This document shows, one piece after another, positions 11,870 to 23,876 of a DNA stretch of 64,000 bases. The position numbers and the translations under genes were made by a program. Source of the stretch: Homarus americanus (taxonomy: Eukaryota > Arthropoda > Malacostraca > Decapoda > Nephropidae). The stretch lies in contig NW_024737068.1 of assembly GCF_018991925.1 (NCBI RefSeq), positions 11,117,676-11,181,675 on the forward strand. The letters are read 5' to 3'. Position 1 is the first letter of the stretch. Every line of letters starts with the position of its first letter. The notes beneath the pieces were generated by a model. It worked only from the letters and a program-made list of their open reading frames with translations. It searched no databases and was not told the origin of the DNA.

Positions 11870-11944
<75 letters not shown>
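11858..11944. repeat. Poly(C) then (CT)n
   Basis: A ten-base C run at 11858-11867 followed by CT units at 11873-11944 with one TTTC interruption. Confidence 0.95.
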
Positions 11945-12122
11945 CCTTTCTTCTAGGTTCCAGGACAGGAATTAGACTTAAGTAATTGGTAATCAATCCA
12001 TTACCAGGAAGAGGACACCAGGGGGAGGCGTCCATCGAGGTATTTATTCCATTATCCCGTTTAATCTGCGTCTGTGGAGGGGTTAGGAGTGACCTCTCTT
12101 GGACGACGAACTTGCCTTAATT

Positions 12123-12125
<3 letters not shown>

Positions 12126-12174
<49 letters not shown>
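12126..12174. repeat. (GA)n microsatellite
   Basis: Pure GA run 50 bp upstream of the 14-bp minisatellite. Confidence 0.95.
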
Positions 12175-12177
<3 letters not shown>

Positions 12178-12224
12178 TATATCACTTAAACAGACAGCTG
12201 ACAGGGAGACACAACACGACAAGA

Positions 12225-13027
12225 ATATTCTAGTGGAGGGACACTGATGGATGGTCGCTGGTGGAGGGACATTTGGGTGGAGGGACACTGGTGGAGGGAC
12301 ACTGGTGGAGGGATGATGGTGGAGGGACACTGGTGGAGGGACACTGGTGGAGGGACACTGATGGATGGTCGCTGGTGGAGGGACACACTGGTGGAGGGGA
12401 TGATGGAGGGACGCTGGTGGAGGGACACTGGTGGAGGGACACTGGTGGAGGGACACTGGTGGAGGGATGATGGTGGAGGGACACTGGTGGAGGGTGGATG
12501 GTCGCTGGTGGAGGGACACTGGTGGAGGGACACTGGTGGAGGATGATGGTGGAGGGACACTGGTGGAGGGATGATGGTGGATGGTCGCTGGTGGAGGACA
12601 CTGGTGGAGAGGACACTGGTGAGGGATGATGGTGGAGGGACGCTGGTGGAGGGATGATGGTAGAGGGATGATGGTGGAGTGGAGGATGAGGATGATGGTG
12701 GAGGAGGAACACTGGTGGAGGGACACTGGTGGAGGAACACTGGTGGAGGGACACTGGGTGGAGGAACACTGGTGGAGGATGATGGTGGAGGGACGCTGGT
12801 GGAGGGATGATGGTGGAGTGGAGGAACACTGGTGGAAGAACACTGGTGGGGAGACACTGGTGGAGGAACACTGGTGGAGGGAACACTGGTGAGGAGACAC
12901 TGGTGGAGGAACACTGAGACATTGGGTGGAGAACACTGGTGGAGGAACACTGGTGGAGGAACACTGGTGGGGGAGACATTGGTGGAGGAACACTGGTGGA
13001 GGAACACTGGTGGAGGGATACTGGTAA
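12225..13027. repeat. 14-bp minisatellite, about 800 bp
   Basis: The basic unit is GGTGGAGGGACACT, with frequent GGTGGAGGGATGAT and GGTCGCT variants. Left of about 12700 the GGGACACT form dominates. To the right GGAACACT and GGAGACACT forms take over, so the array has two diverged domains. Long open frames on both strands are generated by the unit, which lacks stops. The plus strand is G-rich. Confidence 0.95.
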
Positions 13028-13085
13028 AGTCTCGGTAACTCATTGAGTGAGTGAAGTTACTGGCCAATATTCTCGTCGGCGCATA

Positions 13086-13088
<3 letters not shown>

Positions 13089-13165
<77 letters not shown>
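13089..13165. repeat. (GT)n microsatellite, 77 bp
   Basis: Pure run following the 14-bp array. Confidence 0.95.
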
Positions 13166-13166
<1 letters not shown>

Positions 13167-14049
13167 TCCCTCTTCCAGTTCAGCCCCTTAACTATTCCAT
13201 AGCTCGAATAACACAGAGAAAAAGAGAGACAGAGACAGGTAGAGAGATTTGTATATAATTGAGAAAGAGAGTGAAGAAAAGATGCAGGCAGGTAGATAGG
13301 AAGGAGAGGAGAGAGGGAGAGAGGAACACAGAGATAGAGACGTCACCAACAGCTGTTTTTGATGGTGTTGACTTTCCCAGAACACGATATGATTCACCAG
13401 ATGTCTTCCAAGGATGTAAACACTGGTATATACAAATGATGACCGCAGATTCTTAAAGCTTCAGACGGTAAATATTTTTCGTAACAAGAACTATAAGAAT
13501 GTTTGACTTATTTCATCTATAACTCCAAAATATTGTAAAAAAAAAAAATACATTTAGTTCAGTAAGTCGTTAGCTACAGCACACACGTTCTCTTACCATT
13601 AGCATCTGCGACAAAATGCACGTACAGAAGTTGTGAAATTATTGTGTATGTTAATTTTTCTCTGGTACTACGTAGACGGGCCTGGGTAAGATTGACCATG
13701 CTAATATTAGACGCTATCTTTATGATATAGTTAATTAATTCAACCAGCTGTTAGCATTCTTGAATATCCAGTTACGAGGAGTTTTCATCGTACGAGCTTC
13801 CGAGTATCAGGACCCTGGGTAAGAGGCTTAAGTTTATTGGTGGAGCGCTTATGAAGGTACCCCGCCGCCAGACATATTTCATTATCGAAAATTAAGTATA
13901 AGCGAGCTGTTTGCGGCGTCTGCTTCACTATTACATTATTCTCTTCTCGTGGCTTTATTAAATCCCTGACTTACTTTAAGATGTGTATGTATGATGTTGT
14001 TTATGTTATGTCATGTGTCAGGGTCCTGCGGTAAACCCCATGTTAACAG
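13166..14049. other. Gene-less spacer
   Basis: Contains a short purine-rich part (13205-13350) and an eleven-base A run near 13537. No family recognised. Confidence 0.5.
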
Positions 14050-15480
14050 CCATATTAAAAAACGGCGACACATCAATTAACTTTAATTACCATCCAATTA
14101 CATTAATATTAATAAAGAGGAAATTATACAAGGCAATACTAGTAAACTCAATTCGCTATAACTGTGAAACGCAAAAATTTATTAATGAATGACAACATAG
14201 CTTTGCCAAAGGGGTTCGTGGCTGATAAATTTACTGTTCCTCTTTTCAACTGTTTACGAAGCAGTGAGCAATACTGTTAATGGCGATATTATTGACCTTA
14301 ACTTTGGAAAGCTCTACAAAGGGTCTCACACGTGAGACTAATGGGAAGAGTACAGAATTACGGAACTGGAAGGGAAATTTTAAAGTGGATTAGCTCAAGG
14401 TTGACGGCCAGGAAACAGAGTCAGTATATAATAGCTGAACACAAATCTGATGGGGAAATGTTACAAGTGGTGAACCTCAAGGCTCAGTCTCCGGCCCATA
14501 GCTCTTTATCATAAACATAAATAAGATAGCGACGTAGACAGTAGCTAATAGGAATAAATTTGACGGTGACACAAACATAGATAACTGATGAAGACTCAAA
14601 AAGATTACAGGAAAATCTTAATAAACTTTTTAGTATGGAACGAAAACTGGCAATTACGATTTCATGTAAATAAATATAATAATGAAGGTTGAGAAAAGGC
14701 CAAAATGTCAAGGAATAATCAGCTCAACATCGTATATTTTGAGAAATCTGAATATAAGAAAGATTCGCGTACATGGTAAGTAGAGACCCAACACCAAGAC
14801 AACAATGCATTCCTGTTCCCCATGAGGCTGTGATAAGTATAATATATTTTATATGTACGGGAGCCAGCAAGTGGTACAAATGTTATCTAAAACTTTATTA
14901 AACATTAAGTGAACCTTCACCTGGAATATGCTGTTCAGTTTTAGTCACCATCAACAGAATGGATATATAATGTGTTTAAAACGTTGAGAGAAGGGTGACA
15001 AAGGTAACCCCAAGTATGAGGAACCTCCAGTATAGAAATAGATTTAAAAAACAAATTATCTAATGAGAGACGTAATTAACACCATCCGGAGGAGTGGTGA
15101 CCCGAGGATCACACACCAAACACAGACAAAAACCCCAATACGTGCGCTATGTGCTAACCAAATAAACGCAGTCGTGTAAAGCCACGGCTCTATCTCTCCC
15201 ACTACAATTCCCTTCCTAACCTCCTGCTCCTTCCTCTGTCATCTTCTTCTTCGCTCTGCCTTTCGCTACCAACAACTTTTGGAGCTTCTAAACTTGGAAA
15301 AAAAGTGACGTAAAGCGATATTATCCACGTTTATAAAGGTACTTAAACTGTCAAATTAAGGAAGAATTTTTAAGAAATGATTCATATTAGAGAATTCCAG
15401 ATTTAGGAAAGAATTAGGTAAACAAAAGGTCAAATACAGGTTTTCCAGATACACGAGTAATAACGAGGGATGTAAACAGG
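14050..15480 (+). mobile_element. Decayed LINE RT (CR1/L2-like), full RT span
   Basis: The plus strand, read through frame changes, follows a CR1/L2-type reverse transcriptase from its N-terminal fingers to past the thumb. Seen in order: INFNYHPITLI-like start near 14075, an N-D-(Q)H-x-F-x-K-G block near 14180-14225, DIIDLNFGKLYKG near 14288-14325, an uninterrupted 60-codon segment at 14332-14514 with YGTGREILKWISSRLTARK, then NKFDGDTNI at 14552-14578 where KFADDTKI would be expected. Next come DSKRLQENLNKLF-like and WQLRFHVNKYN segments (14590-14680), and LEYAVQF-SPSTEWIYNVFKTLREG near 14925-14998. The catalytic Asp pair is degraded and stops are common. The sequence up to about 15480 is probably the C-terminal and 3' region. 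Confidence 0.8.
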
Positions 15481-15871
15481 AGTTATCTCGTGTGGCTCAA
15501 TAAACCTATTCGTGTCCTGTGTTCTTTAAGTATGTTTTCCGGGACGACTTCACATCTTCTACAGAACTTCCTTCCCCAGACAGCCTAGTCAGCCCCGATG
15601 ATCCCCTCCGATTGTTAGATTGAGTCTCAGGGCCAACGGGTACCTCAGAGGCGGCCGTCGTTTCCCCGGGGAGATCAGCACCGAGACTCACAATCACCAT
15701 CCCTCACCCTCGTTTCAACACCACCGGTTACGAAGGGGCGGCCCCACTCCCTATAACCTCTAAATGTTTCACCAACGTCAAGACAACACGCGGAGTGAAT
15801 TTGTATTCTACACAAAGGTTGGGTAAGTGAGCTTGAAAATAGCGGCTCTATAGTCTACTGACGCTGGATCC

Positions 15872-15874
<3 letters not shown>
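15481..15874. other. GC-richer patch after the LINE
   Basis: Base composition rises in GC at about 15540-15760 relative to its surroundings. A 64-codon minus-strand frame (15506-15700) crosses it but matches nothing I know. It may be LINE 3' sequence or another old repeat. Confidence 0.35.

Positions 15875-15929
<55 letters not shown>
15875..15929. repeat. (GT)n microsatellite
   Basis: Pure 55-bp run. Confidence 0.95.
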
Positions 15930-15931
<2 letters not shown>

Positions 15932-16065
15932 CAAAGTCGAATTTAAAACAAACAACATTGTGATAAGACAAATAAAAACAGAGCCCAATACACACACACA
16001 CACACTTTCATAAACACACTGACAAATACATCTAGGTCCAGAAAATAACAAGATACAGTAACCCT

Positions 16066-16849
<784 letters not shown>

Positions 16850-17305
16850 TCACTTTGTGTCTCTTCCCGTGTATCTGTCTAACTTCCTGTGTGTCTGTCC
16901 ACCTTCCTGTATCTACCTTCTGTCTCTGTAACTTCCTGTCTCTTTGTCTACCTTCCTGTCTCTGTCTAACTTCCTGTCTCTTTGTCTACCTTCCTGTCAC
17001 TTTGTCTACCTTCCTTTCTCTGTCTAACTTCCCGTCTCTTTGTCTACCTTCCTGTGTATCTGTCTACCTTCCTGTCTCTGTCTAACTTCCTGTGTATCTG
17101 TCTAACTTCCTGTGTATCTGTCTAACTTCCTGTGTCTCTATCTTCCTGTTTATCTGTCTACCTTCCTGTCTCTTTGTCTAACTTCCTGTTTTTTTGTCTA
17201 CCTTCCTGTGTCTATTTTCTTGTGTTTCTATCTTCCTGTCTGTCTATCTCTCTGTCTACCTTCCTGTCTCTGTCTATCTTCCTGTAACTGTCTACCTTCC
17301 TCTTT
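16850..17305. repeat. 18-20-bp pyrimidine minisatellite
   Basis: Units start CTTCCTGT and end TGTCTAC or TGTCTAA, with internal CTCT, CTCTT or GTATC variants giving 18- to 20-bp lengths. Roughly 23 copies, becoming irregular after 17140. Confidence 0.9.
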
Positions 17306-18589
<1,284 letters not shown>

Positions 18590-18900
18590 ACTCGCGATAA
18601 AGATCGTGGTACACTCACATCAATTACCGTATACCTTACAATTCCCAAACTATCGCACAATGAATACTAACTATTTTACACCTGGCACCATCCCAACAAG
18701 CTCCCGAAATACTGATACTGACTCTTATTATCACACATCTGGCAACACTCGTCAAGCACCCAAGTTATCGTATACTGATGATAATTACATTATACTGTAC
18801 CTGGCAACACCCCAAAGGTTCCTAAATTATCGTACAGTACAGTGACGTTAATTATCGCACACCTGCTAACTTTTCCACTGTTCCAGGTCATCGTACAGTG
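18590..18900. repeat. Degenerate ~60-bp tandem array
   Basis: Related blocks begin at about 18647, 18705, 18762, 18823 and 18885. Each starts with a form of AAATTATCGTACA-TG, followed by CACCTGGCAACA and a CAAG/CC-rich end. Spacings are 58, 57, 61 and 62 bp. Divergence is high, so the array is old. Confidence 0.65.
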
Positions 18901-19027
18901 AAATATCTATACCAGAGGAGAGGGTAGTAGGATACGCCTTTGAGAAGCTCCTGAGATTTAAAGTAAAGTGACGCGCCTGCAAACTGTATTTAGCAGTAGA
19001 GAGTCACTCAAAGGCTTTCAAAGGATA

Positions 19028-19031
<4 letters not shown>

Positions 19032-19081
<50 letters not shown>
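19032..19081. repeat. (GT)n microsatellite
   Basis: 50-bp run. Confidence 0.95.
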
Positions 19082-19082
<1 letters not shown>

Positions 19083-19184
19083 GCTGTCTCTCTTTGTCGT
19101 CTTCAGTTTCATTCCGCTTTCTCCCTCCCTCCCTCACCAACACACCTCTCACACTCTTCTCGCACCAAGACCTCAACACATCTC

Positions 19185-19539
19185 GGATTCTCAAAGATTC
19201 GTGCCTTAATTTTCCTCCTAACCACAGATGTGAGATCGTATCAGTGTCATTATGAGCTCCGACTTAAAGATCAATGCTCAGAGATTCGTAAGTTAACTTT
19301 ATCCCTAACTGAAGTAACGTTAACTTATCCGTGTCATTTAAGTTAACACATATTGATGAATTCTCAGAGAAGCGTAATTTACTTTTCCCGCTAAATGAAA
19401 AATAACCCAATTAACTAACTAACTCATTTGTGCCATTAGGGAGATACAGAATTTTTAAGATTCCTACGTTAATTTTTCTAAGTGGAGATTACAAAACCAT
19501 CTAACATACTCACTTACGATGCGACATATACATTCTCAA

Positions 19540-19578
<39 letters not shown>

Positions 19579-19760
19579 ATCATTCGTTTATCTCCCCTGC
19601 CCCCTCCCCCCCTACTAACTGGAGAAATCAGAAAGCGTCTAACTGCCTCACATCTGTTATGACATAAAGTGGGCAATTCAAAGGCTCGGACGTCAATTTT
19701 CTCCCTAACTGGAGATGTGAGGAGACACCTAACTGCCTCACTCCTCACTGTGAAGGCGCT
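19185..19760 (+). repeat. 85-bp degenerate satellite, array 1
   Basis: Six diverged monomers, starting at about 19186, 19278, 19357, 19447, 19532 and 19674. Shared pieces in order: GATTCTCAAAGATTCG, then GTTAATTTT-CTCCCTAACTGG, then AGATGTGAGGAGACA and CTAACTGCCTCACT. Spacing is 80-93 bp, except where the (TAAA)n tract at 19539-19579 lengthens one monomer. A second array of the same family lies at 49017-49395. Confidence 0.7.
19539..19579. repeat. (TAAA)n inside the 85-bp satellite
   Basis: About ten AAAT units lying between TTCTCAA and TCATTCG of one satellite monomer, so the expansion happened within the monomer. Confidence 0.9.
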
Positions 19761-20579
19761 ACCCTGAGGGGAAGCTCCACACAAACACTAATTGGGAAGC
19801 ATGAGAGAGGCGGCCCAGTTTGAGAGGTAAATTTGCAGTGGAAATATACCTTGACAGGGTAGAATAGGGATGAGGGGAGTACCGTACACAAAATATTGGT
19901 GTCATCGCGGGAGTAAAGGTAACCGAGGTGTAGTGTCTTGTAAGGGTGAAGAAAAGCTTGTACGTGTAAGACTGCCCAAGCTATAGGTAGGGCACTGCAG
20001 GTGTGAAGGTTCAGTTTAAGGAGAAAACATAACTTCTAAAATCAATAAATAAAGAAAAATTGTTTAAATTAGAAATCGTTTGATTTTTTTACAGAAATAT
20101 TTAAGGAACAGTATAAATGATTTAAAAAAATAATACAAAACTATTTAGAAGGTAATATAAATTAACTAACAAATATTATTAATTATCTAAAAGTACTGTA
20201 CTGAAATTCATGAATTTACATTAAAAACAATGAAATCCTTTAAATACGTAAATAAATGAACACACAGGTTAACAAATAAATACCAGGTACGTACACAATA
20301 AAATTAATGAATGGGATACCGGGTAATACAATGAATAAAAAAACAAGTAAATATGTAAATCAGTGAATAAACAAGAAAAAGGTATATACATAGAGAAAGA
20401 GTAAACTACTAAAGCAAACACACAAATAAATCATTAAAGGGGATTTACAGCAGAATAAATCCCATTGAAGTCGGTTAATACAGTAAACTTCACAGACCAC
20501 AGTGTTACCAGAGCCTCACGGGAGAAGAAGCACCACTGTACTATGAGGTGTGTGACAGCGACTAACATTGGCATAGTAC
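19761..20579. other. AT-rich gene-less spacer
   Basis: Highly A/T-rich from 20030 on with scattered AAATAAAT words. No element recognised. Confidence 0.5.
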
Positions 20580-21301
20580 ACGAGTGAGAGAAAGTACCCT
20601 ACAAAAAATTAAAAAGTAACAAAAATAAGTATAGTTTCTCACACAAGTAGTAGAATAAGAAGTTATCTAATATTAAATAACAATAAATACAAGATATATA
20701 CAGTATATTATTTTTAAAGTAGTTACAGTAAGAGATATTTATGACACGACGAGAAATGTAGGTTAAAAAAGGACACAGAAACTATTTAAAAAAGGTAAAA
20801 TAATTAACAGTTGCCAAAACCATTTTAAAAAGGCAGTAGTAATAAAAATAAAGAGCTGGTAGTGATGCAAGTATTAGAGTGAGAAGACCAGCCACAATAA
20901 TTTAAAAAGTAACAAAAGAGATTTTTTCCACACATACAAGAAAGAGCAAGAAACCAATAAAATGTAAGAGTAACTATTTTAAAAAGTAATCAAAGTTATA
21001 TTTTTAATACTAATACGATTATAAAAGTATTAAAGACCCTCACACTATTGTATTTAAAAACTATTAAAAGTATAAGCGGCCTTTTCCCACGAGTACAAGA
21101 GCAGGTTGCTGATCTGACTTTCTGCCTCATTTACACACAATTGCAGGGTCTCAATTGTTTCTCTTACCATTGACAACACAACATACTGTACTTAGCGTTT
21201 CTCACTATTGATCTTTTTTATGGCTCTTTATTATTAGTATTATTATTATTAATCTTTTTTATTATAATTATTTATTTTTATTAGTTTTATTATTATTACT
21301 A

Positions 21302-21366
<65 letters not shown>

Positions 21367-21735
21367 ATTATTATTTTATTTTATTTTCGCCTCCAACCCC
21401 CCAAGGCCTTGATGTTGGTCATTAAAAATGACCTGTGCCCGGATAGACTGATGCCCGTAAAAAAAAAAAAAAAGTCGCTTCTGACATTAACACATCCGAA
21501 AAAACACCAAAAATAATAAAAAAAATAGTTACCATGTAAGTTTCTTCTGACAGGAGTATGCGAGCAAATAAAAGACCCAGGGTTAACTAAAAAAGGTAAA
21601 CAAAATAACAAATGCTCCTGATACGAGTAAAAAAAGAAGAATAAAAACAAATACTTTTGTTACGAGTATTGAGTAAGATAAGACCAGTGCAACTAAGTGA
21701 AAAGGTAAATGAAGTAAGATTTGTTTGGAATATAA
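20580..21735 (+). repeat. Degenerate ~60-80-bp A-rich array
   Basis: Recurrent blocks of the form CACGAGTA-TAGAGTGAGA, then ACTATTTAAAAAGTAA with an AACAAAAG-like end, are recognisable near 20579, 20740, 20868, 20933, 21010 and 21089, and again near 21548, 21618 and 21661. The stretch 21102-21473 is a later retroposon insertion (copy 3). Monomer similarity is low, so boundaries are approximate. Confidence 0.45.
21102..21473 (+). mobile_element. ATT-cored retroposon, copy 3
   Basis: Plus-strand copy, truncated at its 5' side to start at AGGTTGCTGATCTGAC. It has the (ATT)n tract at about 21302-21364, the GC block at 21390-21455 (more diverged, with TTGATGTTGGTCATTAAAAA), and ends CCCGT plus fifteen A. 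The A tail is the best preserved of the four copies. Confidence 0.8.
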
Positions 21736-22831
21736 GCAAATGTCAGGAAATAATAAAAAATCATAGGAGTGGAAAACAGAGCCTCTTCCTCAAAATATAT
21801 ATAAATAATAATAATAATAATAATAATAATACTCGTAAAAAAATAATAAAAGGAACAAGGTCAACGAATCGAATTTGAGTAACTGAAAACCACGCAAACA
21901 TTCTTAATAAAACAATAATAAAAGTAAAGGATGAACGATATGAATATAAAAGTAATAAAATGACCCCAATAACAACACCCAAGAAAATAACTAAAATAAA
22001 TATGATCAATGAGGCGATACGGTTGACGAGCGTGGGCAGAGAAGATGTGGCCACACTGAAGAATTTTCACTAACTTTTTACTTTACACTAAAACATACTT
22101 GTACTGTACTATGTCTATCACACACACAGTACAAACAACCATCACTATCACTGAAATTACATCGTCATCTAAACCTACACCAGACACACCACTCGCCTTC
22201 GCTAGGAGTCAGGAGGAATGGGAGGAAGCGAAGTTGAGGTGTCAGTAAATCCCTTAAATTCATCACTATTTTCACACACTGAACGTATGTCAAATGTTTT
22301 AGCATTACCCATATTTCCTATTCTTCGTCTGGGGTGATGGGAAATGGGGCGAAGAGGAGAATCAAGATTATCCGCCTGTTGTGAAGCATGCCGGTAGACT
22401 CATGTCACCACCAGCTGCTGCTTCCAGGCAATATAATATTCTTTCAAAGTACCAATATCGTAATTGTATTGGAATTAGTTTGATAGATTTTCTTTTTACC
22501 CGAACATGAATGCAAGGAAACATAAGAAGCGCCGTCTCATATAACTGCCCGGCCACAAACGAGGCGATTCTAGGATATTATCATATAAGGAAAACCGGAT
22601 ATTAAGGGTTAATAAAAAGAAAACATAAATTAGTATAAACAACAACATGAATATCAGCAAAAGTTAAAAAGCAGGAAAAGCGAAAGATACTCTCACAGAA
22701 ACTACGACTCCAGCTCCCCTCTATGTATACACGCCACCTGCAGCTCTCCTGCCTCCTCCTCCCCCCCTACACACACACGCGCGCCCCGGGCCTCACCTCG
22801 CCACTATGGTGTATTGTGTAGTGTCTGTATG
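21736..22831. other. Gene-less spacer
   Basis: AT-rich with a short AAT run near 21803-21831. From 22740 the sequence turns C-rich just before the 21-bp minisatellite. No family recognised. Confidence 0.5.
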
Positions 22832-23216
22832 GACGCGTGAGGAGGTAGTATGGGCGTGAAGGGTAGTAGAATGGGAGTGTAGGGTGGCAGAATTGGCGTG
22901 AAGAATGGTAGAATGAGCGTGTAGGGTGGCAGAATGGGCGTGTATGGTGGCAGAATGGTCGTGAAGGGTAGTAGAATGGGCGTGTAGGGTGGCAGAATTG
23001 GCGTGAAGAATGGTAGAATGAGCGTGTAGGGCGGCAGAATGGGCGTGTAGGGTGGCAGAATGGTCGTGAAGGGTAGTAGAATGGGCGTGAAGGGTAGCAG
23101 AATGGGCGTGTAGGATTGTAGTATGGACGTGAAGAGTAAAAAAAATAAGCGTGTAAGGTGGTAGCATGGGCGCGTAGGGTGGTAGTATGGGCGTGTGGGG
23201 GTCGTAGGATAGTGGG
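22832..23216. repeat. 21-bp minisatellite with 105-bp higher-order unit
   Basis: Monomers have the form GGCGTGTAGGGTGGCAGAAT plus one base. Five monomer types recur in the same order at 22853-22957 and 22958-23062, with a partial third unit from 23063, giving a 105-bp higher-order repeat. The right end is more diverged. Because 21 is a multiple of three, all three minus-strand frames stay open as seven-residue repeats (HAHSATL-like). These are not evidence of a protein. Confidence 0.95.
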
Positions 23217-23428
23217 CGTGAAAGGTCGTACTGCTCTGCTTTGACCGCCATCCATGTTGTATTTCAGTGTGTGATGGTGACGAAATATTTAACTTGTGTT
23301 GACATGTTGATATTATTGTTGTTGTTGTTGTTTTTGTTGTTACTGTGTTTGCCATTTGTGTTTTCATATCAGTTTCATCGTTGTTATTTTTTATTGTGAT
23401 TTTTTTACGTGTTTTTGTAGTAAATTCT

Positions 23429-23876
23429 CAACGCTGCCATATACCACATCCCCAACGCTGTCATATATAACACCACATCCCCAACGCTGCCATAAATAAT
23501 ACCACATCCTGAACTTTACCATATATAACACCACATCCTCAACGCTACCATATAATAACACCACATCCTCAACGCTGCCATATATAACACCACATCCTCA
23601 ACGCTGCCATAAATAATACCACATCCTTAACTTTGCCATATATAACACCACATCCTCAACGCTACCATATAATAACACCACACCCTCAACGCTACCATAT
23701 ATAACACCACATCCCCAACGCTGCCATAAATAATACCACATCCTGAACTTTACCATATAATAACACCACACCCTCAACGCTACCATATAATAACACCACA
23801 TCCTCAACGCTGCCATATAATAACACCACATCCTCAACGCTACCATATAATAATACCACATCCTCAACGCTGCCAT
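23429..23876. repeat. 29/30-bp minisatellite with 117-bp higher-order unit
   Basis: Monomers begin CAACGCTGCCATA and end ACACCACATCCT. Sixteen copies are present. Monomer types A (TATATAACACC), B (ATAAATAATACC), C (AACTTTACC) and D (TATAATAACACC) repeat in order. Units start at 23453, 23570, 23687 and 23804, so the period is exactly 117 bp three times in a row. It lies 210 bp from the 21-bp array. Confidence 0.95.

Noticed and set aside
22767..23367. Three minus-strand His/Ser/Thr/Leu-rich ORFs of 152-187 codons
   Set aside because: By-product of a 21-bp unit, which is seven codons in every frame.
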